In this document: positions 1-5,094 of the stretch, in pieces
How the letters are laid out: each line of letters starts with the position of its first letter
How positions within the stretch are numbered: the stretch's first letter is position 1
Assembly (NCBI GenBank): GCA_944390495.1
Contig: CALXQE010000078.1
Coordinates: 1-58,057, forward strand
Length of the DNA stretch: 58,057 bases
DNA from: an uncultured Clostridia bacterium
GTDB lineage: Bacteria; Bacillota; Clostridia; UBA1381
Direction: 5' to 3'
The notes under the pieces: generated by a model
Told to the model about the DNA's origin: nothing
The model's database searches: none
What the model saw: only the letters and a program-made list of their open reading frames with translations
Program-made: the position numbers and the translations under genes

Positions 1-7
1 TTATGAG
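1..7. other. Candidate left attachment core
   Basis: TTATGAG equals the complement of the tRNA-fMet anticodon loop CTCATAA. Joining the right end to this point in a circle would give ACCTT-CGGG-TTATGAG-AAGGT, with ACCTT/AAGGT as an inverted pair around a seven-base overlap, as expected for anticodon-loop integrases. The flank to the left is outside the window. Confidence 0.5.
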
Positions 8-122
8 AAGGTTATTTTATTTTTTATATCTTTTCGTAAACTGTAATAAATCGCATATTTAAGCCGTTTGTTGATGATGTGCTTGTCATATCTTTTCGTA
101 TGTTTTTGGTGTTTGTCATCAA

Positions 123-146
123 AATAAACACCAAATAAACACCAAA
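123..146 (+). repeat. Arm-type direct repeat, left copy
   Basis: A 24-base stretch made of two tandem AATAAACACCAA-like units, identical to 9381-9404. Further copies sit beside it: CAAACACCA at 147-155 and an inverted TGGTGTTTG at 107-115. The position 120-150 bases inside the presumed end fits the arm sites bound by the N-terminal domain of tyrosine integrases. Confidence 0.65.
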
Positions 147-177
147 CAAACACCATAAAAAATAACTGTTTGGCGGC

Positions 178-205
178 AAAAAAACAAGAGGCGGAAAACC
201 GCCTC
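178..205 (-). terminator. Terminator of the type III toxin gene
   Basis: The stem GAGGCGG/CCGCCTC (188-194 with 199-205) has an AAAA loop on the plus strand. On the minus strand it is followed by TTG and seven T residues, directly downstream of the toxin stop codon. Confidence 0.8.
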
Positions 206-216
206 CGAAAATTCAT

Positions 217-642
217 TTACAAATATTCTTCAAAATACTGAAGTGTTGAGTATTGGCATAGTATTTGATTTTCTCTAAATTGTAGTTTTGATTTTGCTTT
301 TTTGTATTTATTGATATATCTTTTAAGTTTTACAGTTGCCTCATACTCTTTGCCTTTTAAATTTTTAAACTCGTTTGGGCGTATATGAGGAACACGTATC
401 TTGTCTATGTACTCATCAGGTTTCAACAATAGTACGGCTTTTGAAAAATCCAAACCACAATTATTTTCTTTGTCACTCCATAATACATGTTCGTGTGTTA
501 TATGCGAACGCAAAGGAACGGCATAGATTTTATTGTCAATTTCTATACACGCCTGCATATAAGGTCTGTCCGGCTTTTTCTCAATCTCCGAGCAATCTTT
601 GTAATCATCATAAAATTTTTTTGTTAAAAATATATACTTCAT
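217..642 (-). CDS. Type III toxin-antitoxin toxin, TenpN/ToxN-type endoribonuclease
   Basis: The 141-residue protein matches my memory of the TenpN branch of type III toxins: an N-terminal KKFYDDY segment, then EIEKKPDRPYMQ, a VPLRSHITHEHVLW strand pair, a GLDFSKAV motif (about 66-73) and a Lys-rich C-terminal helix. Type III toxins are endoribonucleases that cleave their own repeat RNA and cellular RNAs, and several block phage by abortive infection. The genetic setting is diagnostic: minus-strand consensus promoter, two 51-base repeats, a hairpin terminator, then this gene with a weak AAGGA site. The subfamily (TenpIN versus CptIN) is less certain than the type. It lies at the left end of the element. 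Confidence 0.82.
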   Translation of the reverse strand: MKYIFLTKKFYDDYKDCSEIEKKPDRPYMQACIEIDNKIYAVPLRSHITHEHVLWSDKENNCGLDFSKAVLLLKPDEYIDKIRVPHIRPNEFKNLKGKEYEATVKLKRYINKYKKAKSKLQFRENQILCQYSTLQYFEEYL

Positions 643-665
643 TTCTTACATCCTTAAATGAAATA

Positions 666-826
666 AGCCCCTTTTCAGGGGCTCTTCTCAGTGAGCTTTC
701 TTTATTTTTTCTTTGTCGTGCTCTACGACAAAATCTTCTCAGTGAACTTTTTTTATTTACCGCTCACGTTCTATGAGCATATCTCATAAGCTCCGTAAAG
801 CTTATATAACAAGTTTATCTTTTTTC
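666..826 (-). ncRNA. Type III antitoxin RNA with two 51-base repeats
   Basis: On the minus strand the RNA would start near 826 and end at the hairpin AGCCCC/GGGGCT (666-671 with 678-683). It contains two head-to-tail units in plus coordinates 684-734 and 735-785. Each ends in CACTGAGAAG (plus-strand complement at 684-693 and 735-744) and carries a stem-loop whose stem sequence differs but whose shape is kept: TTGTCGT/ACGACAA in one and GCTCA/TGAGC in the other. An A-rich linker separates each stem from the conserved tail. A third stem, ATAAGCT/AGCTTAT, precedes them. In known type III systems each processed repeat folds as a pseudoknot that binds one toxin. The weak terminator before the toxin gene sets the RNA-to-toxin ratio. 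Confidence 0.75.
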
Positions 827-832
827 ATTTAT

Positions 833-861
833 ATTATACTACTATTTATGAATTTTGTCAA
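833..861 (-). promoter_or_regulatory. Consensus promoter of the antitoxin RNA
   Basis: On the minus strand TTGACA (856-861) and TATAAT (833-838) are separated by exactly 17 bases. This perfect consensus fits the strong transcription expected for an antitoxin RNA. Confidence 0.8.
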
Positions 862-921
862 TGAATTGATGAAAAATCATGATAAATAAGTACAAGATAT
901 TATATAATATGCAATGTGCCT

Positions 922-1125
922 TTACAAATCTATTTCTTTGCCTGTATCAGCCTCATATTGAGCTTTGACAGCCTTTTTTATATATCCGTTGGTACTTTCA
1001 TTACTTGCTTGTGCGGCGGCTTCTATAAGCTGTTTAGAACCTTTTTTGAAACGTATTAAAGTAGTGTCATAATTATTTTTTACATATTTGGCAGTTGCCG
1101 CTTGTTGTGCTTTAGAAATTGCCAT
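922..1125 (-). CDS. Small RHH-like DNA-binding protein
   Basis: This 67-residue basic protein has a beta-strand (TTLIRFKKG) followed by two helices (KQLIEAAAQA and STNGYIKKAVKAQYEA), the pattern of Arc/CopG ribbon-helix-helix proteins. Such proteins bind DNA as dimers through the strand. It overlaps the upstream DUF2442 gene by one base (TAATG), so the two are translationally coupled. The start has a good AAGGCGGTGAT site. It probably acts as the regulator or antitoxin-like partner in a three-gene leftward unit (1605-922). The partner and operator are not proven; TTGTACAAGT sites lie upstream of the unit. Confidence 0.55.
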   Translation of the reverse strand: MAISKAQQAATAKYVKNNYDTTLIRFKKGSKQLIEAAAQASNESTNGYIKKAVKAQYEADTGKEIDL

Positions 1126-1376
1126 TATATCACCGCCTTTATAGGAACGGATAATTCATATAGTTCATGAGGAGCTATATCCTGCCCATTCTGCCATTCT
1201 ATTGTATTACCGCAAGGGCGGACTGTATTGAAGATGTTTAAGTTTTTCAGTTCGCCAAACCAGTTACCTTTAATGTATGGAGATACATCAAAAATTTTTG
1301 TTTCGTTTGTTTCAAAGGTTATTATGAGCCTGTAATTTTCTATTGGTTTTACTTCAATAACTTTTGGATAATTCAT
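1125..1376 (-). CDS. DUF2442 domain protein
   Basis: The protein is 83 residues from the ATG at 1376, which follows AGAGGTG at a good distance; a GTG at 1385 lies inside that ribosome site. The pattern PKVIEVKPIENYRLIITFETNE, then KIFDVSPY, then a WQNGQDIAPHELYE ending is characteristic of DUF2442, a small family of unknown function that is often next to toxin-antitoxin or RHH genes. It is coupled to the RHH-like gene downstream and preceded by another RHH-like gene. A role in a toxin-antitoxin pair is possible but unproven. Confidence 0.7.
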   Translation of the reverse strand: MNYPKVIEVKPIENYRLIITFETNETKIFDVSPYIKGNWFGELKNLNIFNTVRPCGNTIEWQNGQDIAPHELYELSVPIKAVI

Positions 1377-1392
1377 AACATACACCTCTTGT

Positions 1393-1605
1393 TTACTTGT
1401 TATTATCCTTTAACGACTTTAATTCGGGTATTTCCGCTTCTAAAAGCTCATTTACAAGTCCGTTAATAGACTTACCCTCTTTATCTGTATATTGTTTTAT
1501 AATAGCCTTTCCGCCTTTTACAACAACTATCCTTAAGCTATCATAATTCTTTGCGTTGTATTTATTCTTTGCTCTCGTTTGTGAATTTCCCTTGTTCTCC
1601 GCCAT
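1393..1605 (-). CDS. Arc-like RHH protein
   Basis: This 70-residue protein has a disordered basic N-terminus (about 1-20), a strand DSLRIVVVKGGK and two helices ending ELLEAEIPELKSL, suggesting an Arc-type ribbon-helix-helix fold. The ATG at 1605 follows GGGGTGAT. It is the first protein gene of the leftward unit that continues into the DUF2442 gene 16 bases on. Its transcript may start at the minus-strand promoter at 1909-1937, which overlaps TTGTACAAGT operators, so it may regulate itself. That link is inference. Confidence 0.55.
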   Translation of the reverse strand: MAENKGNSQTRAKNKYNAKNYDSLRIVVVKGGKAIIKQYTDKEGKSINGLVNELLEAEIPELKSLKDNNK

Positions 1606-1616
1606 AACATCACCCC

Positions 1617-1645
1617 TTGACTTTGTTGTTGTTATATGTTAAAAT
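1617..1645 (+). promoter_or_regulatory. Promoter of a short plus-strand RNA
   Basis: TTGACT (1617-1622) and TAAAAT (1640-1645) are separated by 17 bases on the plus strand. The only thing downstream on this strand before a terminator is a transcript of about 110 bases. Confidence 0.55.
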
Positions 1646-1651
1646 ACAAGT

Positions 1652-1765
1652 AGATAAAGGAGTGACTTAACGGTCATTCTGCCATGAATAATATTTTAGT
1701 GTAGAATAGAAATTCTACCCAAAAGCTGTCCATTGTGCAAGAATGGGCGGCTTTATTTTTTTATC
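1652..1765 (+). ncRNA. Short convergent RNA, possible antisense regulator
   Basis: A transcript from the promoter at 1617-1645 would end at a 12-base-pair hairpin (AAGCTGTCCATT with AATGGGCGGCTT, 1724-1754, two G-U pairs) followed by TATTTTTTT. It runs against the 3' end of the minus-strand peptide message and includes a second hairpin GTAGAAT/ATTCTAC. Its 5' part (from GGAGTGACT) resembles the 5' leader of the opposing transcript in about 18 of 24 positions. It carries a ribosome site but only a six-codon frame. Confidence 0.4.
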
Positions 1766-1815
1766 ATATACATAAGCAAAAATACAATTACTAATGCAAA
1801 TGTAAATTCACTCAT
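1753..1815 (-). CDS. 20-residue hydrophobic peptide, type I toxin-like
   Basis: The minus-strand frame reads MSEFTFALVIVFLLMYMIKK, a single membrane-spanning segment with two terminal lysines. AAAGGA lies about 11 bases before the ATG, and a promoter (1909-1937) lies about 90 bases upstream with a structured leader. Short membrane peptides with a long leader and a convergent RNA are the usual form of type I toxins such as Fst or the Hol_Tox group. No family match can be claimed for so short a peptide, and the function is inference from the layout. Confidence 0.38.
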   Translation of the reverse strand: MSEFTFALVIVFLLMYMIKK

Positions 1816-1908
1816 AATATTTTAGTTCCTTTCCCCGTAAGTCAGAACAACCGCCCAGTCACTCCCGACACTACAAGAGATTAAAGAATATATCTTAAAT
1901 CTAATAGT

Positions 1909-1937
1909 ATTATAACATATAACATATCATTGTACAA
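1909..1937 (-). promoter_or_regulatory. Leftward promoter overlapped by an operator
   Basis: On the minus strand TTGTAC (1932-1937) and TATAAT (1909-1914) are 17 bases apart. The -35 lies within a TTGTACAAGT-type site (1930-1939), so a protein bound there would block it. It would serve the 20-residue peptide and perhaps the RHH/DUF2442 genes. Confidence 0.6.
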
Positions 1938-2015
1938 GTATAAACATTGCACAAATATACTTGTACAAGTTTATTTATTTTGCATATTGAATTATAGTTG
2001 TACAAGTAGTATAAT
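1930..2015 (+). promoter_or_regulatory. Divergent operator cluster and rightward promoter
   Basis: TTGTACAAGT occurs at 1930-1939, 1961-1970 (within the perfect palindrome ACTTGTACAAGT, 1959-1970) and 1998-2007, with a weaker TTGCACAAAT at 1947-1956. The rightward promoter TTGAAT (1987-1992), 17 bases, TATAAT (2010-2015) has the third site in its spacer. The first site covers the leftward -35. One repressor could therefore control both directions. Confidence 0.65.
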
Positions 2016-2050
2016 AATGTCAAGAGGTAAGGGAAAGGAGTTGAAAGAAC

Positions 2051-2494
2051 ATGAAAGACATTAGTATTATTCGTTCAAAAGTTGCGATTATGGCGAACAG
2101 GCTAAAGAAAATGGGCTTGACTTTATCCGCCGCATTTAAAAGAGCGTGGGCATTAATAAAGTGTAAGACCATAAGAACAAAAATAGCTGGAGTTACAAAA
2201 GGGAACAGACAGAAAGCACTTAAAAGAATTGCGGAAGTTTACAGCCTCGAACAGGTACAGGTACGGCTGGAACGTGACAGGGCAAATTTACACGACAATA
2301 ACGCTGTAAAGGTTATTATAAATGTAAATAGCTCTCTCGATTACATAATTGGCTATATTCCGAAAAATCTCGCCTATGTAATATCAACACTAATCGACAA
2401 AGGAATTGAGCTTAAAACGGCATTTATGGGCGTTAGAGGACATTACACCGATTATATGAATTACGGGGCGGTAATTAACTTACAATTAGCGTAA
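2051..2494 (+). CDS. HIRAN-domain protein
   Basis: The 147-residue protein has a basic helical N-terminus (1-45, including SAAFKRAWALIK) and then a HIRAN domain (about 48-120) with KIAGVTKGNRQ, VRLERDRANLHDNNAVKV and IGYIPKNLA. HIRAN domains bind DNA ends, stalled forks or damaged DNA in SNF2 and helicase proteins. As a stand-alone protein on a mobile element it may help replication or repair; the exact role is unknown. AAAGGAG lies 10 bases before the ATG. The upstream promoter carries an operator in its spacer, so expression is probably repressed in the integrated state. Confidence 0.75.
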   Translation: MKDISIIRSKVAIMANRLKKMGLTLSAAFKRAWALIKCKTIRTKIAGVTKGNRQKALKRIAEVYSLEQVQVRLERDRANLHDNNAVKVIINVNSSLDYIIGYIPKNLAYVISTLIDKGIELKTAFMGVRGHYTDYMNYGAVINLQLA

Positions 2495-2501
2495 GGAAAA
2501 A

Positions 2502-2593
2502 GCCTTGTATAAGCCGCAAACTTATACAAGGCGGTACACCTCCGGAGCGGTGTTTAAAAGTGTATAATGTATTGCTATTGTAACATACCGCCT
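2502..2593. other. Structured non-coding stretch
   Basis: A 12-base stem GCCTTGTATAAG/CTTATACAAGGC follows the HIRAN gene but lacks a T tract on the plus strand. A second inverted pair, AGGCGGTA (2529-2536) and TACCGCCT (2586-2593), brackets about 50 bases. It may end the HIRAN transcript or form a small RNA; neither is clear. Confidence 0.35.
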
Positions 2594-2634
2594 CTGATAA
2601 GTCAATGATTCAGGAGAGAATGTTAAAAAATCTG

Positions 2635-2676
2635 TTGACATTTGTATCCACGTATGTTATTATATATGTGGATACA
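2635..2676 (+). promoter_or_regulatory. Promoter with inverted-repeat operator
   Basis: TTGACA (2635-2640), 17 bases, TATTAT (2658-2663). The inverted repeat TGTATCCAC (2643-2651) and GTGGATACA (2668-2676) flanks the -10. This fits autorepression by the RHH protein encoded just downstream. Confidence 0.7.
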
Positions 2677-2692
2677 GAAAAGAGGTGAAAAT

Positions 2693-2863
2693 ATGTCTCC
2701 AAAAGGACGACCTACGAATGACCCTAAAGTATTAAATACTCGAATTAGATTATCAGAAGATGATGTTAAACGATTAGAGTATTGTCATCAAAAAACAGGT
2801 TTTACAAAGTCTGAAATAATACGAATGGGAATACAAGAGGTCTACAATAAATTAAAAAAATAG
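2693..2863 (+). CDS. RHH transcriptional regulator (CopG-like)
   Basis: The protein is 56 residues from the ATG at 2693 (ribosome site AGAGGTG). An in-frame codon at 2642 is rejected because it lies within the promoter. The strand LNTRIRLSEDDVKRLEYC and the helix TKSEIIRMGIQEVYNKL form a classic ribbon-helix-helix fold. The N-terminal SPKGRPTNDPK is a basic tail common in clostridial RHH proteins. The gene begins 17 bases after an inverted-repeat operator, so it most likely represses itself. Confidence 0.8.
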   Translation: MSPKGRPTNDPKVLNTRIRLSEDDVKRLEYCHQKTGFTKSEIIRMGIQEVYNKLKK

Positions 2864-3010
2864 AACACTGCAGCCCTGAGAGAAACTCGTATATTTACTG
2901 AGGACGGAATATATGAAGTTACAATGCTTGCCAAAACAGAGAAAGCCAAAGAATTCAGAGTATGGGTAAAAAACTATCAAAAAACTCTTGACAAGATTGT
3001 TGCTACATAG
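2864..3010 (+). pseudogene. Remnant of a BRO-N phage antirepressor
   Basis: An open frame of 48 codons without a start runs from the stop of the RHH gene to TAG at 3008-3010. The segment LRETRIFTEDGIYEVTMLAK and then AKEFRVWVKNYQKTLDK matches the middle of BRO/KilA N-terminal domains found in phage antirepressors, where a GLY-type turn and an AK.F..WV helix are usual. Both ends of the domain are missing. The -35 element of the next gene lies inside its last codons. It is probably a decayed prophage gene reused as a promoter region. Confidence 0.6.
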
Positions 3011-3032
3011 TATAATATGTTTGTAGCAACAA
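2988..3032 (+). promoter_or_regulatory. Promoter with 11-base inverted-repeat operator
   Basis: TTGACA (2988-2993), 17 bases, TATAAT (3011-3016). TTGTTGCTACA (2997-3007) and TGTAGCAACAA (3022-3032) form an inverted repeat around the -10, the same geometry as at 2635-2676 but with a different sequence. Confidence 0.75.
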
Positions 3033-3047
3033 AGAGAGGTGGAAGAA

Positions 3048-3227
3048 ATGGCTGCTATGAAAAAAGGAACTAAGCTTACAGATAAACCTAAAGACTATAT
3101 GCTTCGTGTAAGAATGGATAAAGAAACTGTAAAAAAGTTAGATACAATATGCGAATATGAAAACATTACACGTTCAGAGGCGGTAAGGCAGGGGATAGAG
3201 GATAAGTTTAGTCAAATAAAAAAATGA
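3048..3227 (+). CDS. RHH transcriptional regulator (CopG-like)
   Basis: The protein is 59 residues from ATG 3048, which follows AGAGAGGTGG by five bases; the upstream GTG at 3039 lies within that site. KDYMLRVRMDKETVKKLDTIC forms the strand and first helix, and TRSEAVRQGIEDKFSQIKK the second. It is a paralogue in plan of the RHH gene at 2693 but binds, presumably, a different operator (2997-3032). An inverted pair GAGAGTATT/AATACTCTC (3225-3280 region) follows the gene without a plus-strand T tract. Confidence 0.8.
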   Translation: MAAMKKGTKLTDKPKDYMLRVRMDKETVKKLDTICEYENITRSEAVRQGIEDKFSQIKK

Positions 3228-3349
3228 GAGTATTCACTCCAACCAAAGACTGAAATACTCTCAAAAAACCGACAGATTGCTCTATCTGTAAATATTATAT
3301 CATACAGAAGAGCCTCCTGTCAAATAAGATTTTAGGAGGAATTTTTATA

Positions 3350-4021
3350 ATGGAAAATTGGGAAGTTATTGAGTTGTGTAATCAAGGTATCATTAAAAGG
3401 GAACGTGTAAAAAATGTAATACACTATGTTTGTCGTGCGGCCATATATGAGGCGGAATTAAGCGGACAACCGGAAAATGTTATAGCAGGTTTGGACAGGG
3501 TATATTCGCAACTGATTCAGTTTTCCGCTCAAAATACACATAATATCGGTGTTAAAGCGGTTACGCACAATGACAGTTTGCTTAAATATTGTTTTAATCA
3601 ACACAATGAGATACCCGTATATATTGTTTTTTGGCTGTATTATGTGTACGGTAACTTGTTTGGTTCACCGGCGAAATATACAGAGCGTCACTATGATGTG
3701 TACAGTATTCTGCAGTGTAAATATATAAAATATTACCGTTTGGTGAAAGCAGGCGACAAAGAAGATGTCAAATACCGTAAAAATATACGTCGCTTAATCT
3801 GCAAGATGTATCGCTCCGGCGAATATTCTAAAGTGTTTGAATTGTATAACGTACCTTTGTTTGATATTGTTGCCGAAAAAGAACTTGATAACATTTCATT
3901 GTTATTTTCAGAACTATTTGAAAAAGAACTCGACTTGGCTGTTGATGATTCACAAGCCGCTGCAATAGGCTATATTGTAGGCAGGCTGCAAGGCTTAAGT
4001 GCGGCGGTAAAAACAGCATAA
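3350..4021 (+). CDS. Unrecognised 223-residue protein
   Basis: I do not recognise a family. The ATG follows a strong TTAGGAGG site. The protein is predicted soluble and mostly helical, with an aromatic-rich middle (IPVYIVFWLYYVYGN at about 88-102), a basic stretch (KYRKNIRRLICKMYR at about 142-156) and an acidic C-terminal third. There is no signal peptide or clear catalytic motif. It stands alone between an RHH gene and convergent sigma-factor genes, with its own terminator. Cargo such as a defence or regulatory protein is possible, but nothing in the sequence shows it. Confidence 0.65.
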   Translation: MENWEVIELCNQGIIKRERVKNVIHYVCRAAIYEAELSGQPENVIAGLDRVYSQLIQFSAQNTHNIGVKAVTHNDSLLKYCFNQHNEIPVYIVFWLYYVYGNLFGSPAKYTERHYDVYSILQCKYIKYYRLVKAGDKEDVKYRKNIRRLICKMYRSGEYSKVFELYNVPLFDIVAEKELDNISLLFSELFEKELDLAVDDSQAAAIGYIVGRLQGLSAAVKTA

Positions 4022-4030
4022 ATACATCAT

Positions 4031-4074
4031 GCGGCGGTTATCAGTCTTTGTTTCCCGCCGCTTTTATTTTATTT
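4031..4074 (+). terminator. Terminator after the 223-residue protein
   Basis: GCGGCGG (4031-4037) pairs with CCGCCGC (4055-4061), followed by TTTTATTTTATTTT. It overlaps the C-terminal codons of the convergent sigma-factor gene. Confidence 0.75.
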
Positions 4075-4508
4075 TCAAGAAATTCATTTTGAAGTACAAT
4101 CTGTTCGGATATACTTGTCCATGTGCGTTTAAAGTTTGTAAGGGTTTTGTGGGTATAAAAATCTGTTTGATAGACATTCACGCTATCTATTAGCTGATGT
4201 GATAATTCAGGTTTTCTCAATAGCCGTAATCCTTTAGCAATCAGACAGCGTACGTTCATTGCTGTTATTTTCATGATTTGTGCGATTTGTTTACAGCTCA
4301 ATTTGTTGAAGTAATATAGCCATATCGCTTTTCTTTCCGCCTCTGGTAATGCCTCTAACACTTTGATGACTGTACGCCGTTCATCAGCGGAGGCTATATC
4401 GTCCTCAAAAGTGATTGATTTATCTTCAATGCAGTCTGCTATGGTTAAATTTTCCTCGCTATCTCCCAAAGGCTCGTAAATGGATTTTACGGGCTTTGTT
4501 ATGCTCAT
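4041..4508 (-). CDS. Sigma-70 family protein, region 4 half
   Basis: The 155-residue frame begins in mid-linker and contains PLGDSEENLTIADCIED (the region 3-4 linker), then LEALPEAERKAIWLYYFNKLSCKQIAQIMKI and an HTH ending RCLIAKGLRLLR (about 50-100), which is sigma region 4 that reads the -35 box. The upstream frame (4459-4917) carries region 2, and the two overlap by 50 bases in frames one base apart. Reading three rather than four A residues at 4485-4488 would fuse them as NKARKSIYEPLGD. Either a frameshift joins the halves, this ATG starts a separate subunit, or the gene is mutated. It probably drives element genes. Confidence 0.65.
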   Translation of the reverse strand: MSITKPVKSIYEPLGDSEENLTIADCIEDKSITFEDDIASADERRTVIKVLEALPEAERKAIWLYYFNKLSCKQIAQIMKITAMNVRCLIAKGLRLLRKPELSHQLIDSVNVYQTDFYTHKTLTNFKRTWTSISEQIVLQNEFLENKIKAAGNKD

Positions 4509-4917
4509 GATGTAATTTTATCGTCTTTGTGTCAAATTTTGTTTTGTGGCTCAATTCTGCCTGTGTGGGAAGCCTTCCAAGTGAGGCGGTAAGCTCTGAC
4601 TGTATGTGTTCAATTTTTTTCGCATAGTTTAATATATACTCCGGTATGTGTATGTCGTTGGTTTGACCTCGTTGTATTGCTTGTTGTATGTGATATTTCG
4701 CATAGGTTAGAAATTTAAAGCCCGCATTTTCGTCGTATCCATTGACAGCTTTGTGAAGTCCTATATATGCGTTTTGCATTGCGTCCTCGTAAAATTCGGG
4801 CTTTATTCCTACGTGCTTAACAAGTGCAAATATAAACCGTCTGTTTTGTAAATATAAATCGCCCATCAGTTCACGCTTACCGCCTCGTATGGCTTTTACA
4901 ATTTCTTCGTTTGTCAT
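4459..4917 (-). CDS. Sigma-70 family protein, region 2-3 half
   Basis: From ATG 4917 (GGAGGT site) the frame gives 152 residues: MTNEEIVKAIRGGKRELMGDLY, then region 2 with FIFALVKHVG, FYEDAMQNAYIGLHKAVNGYD and GFKFLTYAKYHIQQAIQR (core binding and -10 recognition), and a region 3 HTH (LGRLPTQAELSHKTKFDTKTIK). It stops nine codons after the point where the reading frame of the region 4 half should take over. The frame is open upstream to 5070, but there is no ribosome site there. It is the distal part of the leftward replication operon. Split two-protein sigma factors are known (SigO-RsoA of Bacillus subtilis). Confidence 0.68.
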   Translation of the reverse strand: MTNEEIVKAIRGGKRELMGDLYLQNRRFIFALVKHVGIKPEFYEDAMQNAYIGLHKAVNGYDENAGFKFLTYAKYHIQQAIQRGQTNDIHIPEYILNYAKKIEHIQSELTASLGRLPTQAELSHKTKFDTKTIKLHHEHNKARKIHLRAFGR

Positions 4918-4986
4918 TGCTTTTAAACCTCCTGCATGATAAAATATATACAGGTGAATAAAGGCGGCGGTAAGTCTTGCAGAAAG

Positions 4987-5030
4987 GTTGCGATAATGCT
5001 TTTTAGTTGCAATAAATCGCAACTTTTTTT
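4987..5030. other. Hairpin in the sigma-gene leader
   Basis: GTTGCGAT (4987-4994) pairs with ATCGCAAC (5016-5023), followed on the plus strand by seven T residues. It reads as a plus-strand terminator, yet no plus-strand gene is upstream, and it lies in the 5' leader of the minus-strand sigma gene. It may regulate that leader or end readthrough. Confidence 0.4.
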
Positions 5031-5094
5031 GTGGGAAAAAACTGTTTTTTTTAGGTGTGAGAAATGTCACTATACTTACAGCGACACTGTATAA

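Noticed and set aside
123..146. The 24-base direct repeat as the crossover site itself
   Set aside because: It is internally tandem, lies outside the tRNA, and has extra partial copies beside it, which fits arm-binding sites better than a core.
1..216. Open frame of 71 codons on the minus strand at the left edge
   Set aside because: It runs through the toxin terminator and the arm-type repeats and has no ribosome site; its protein resembles no family.
375..776. Plus-strand frame of 133 codons over the toxin and antitoxin region
   Set aside because: It is antisense to a recognised toxin gene and spans the antitoxin repeats and terminator.
684..785. Repeats at the left end as a CRISPR array
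   Set aside because: There are only two units, they are directly adjacent with varying stems rather than unique spacers, and no cas genes occur; type III antitoxin fits better.
2642..2692. Upstream start for the RHH gene
   Set aside because: It would begin inside the promoter, before the transcript start; ATG 2693 has a strong ribosome site.
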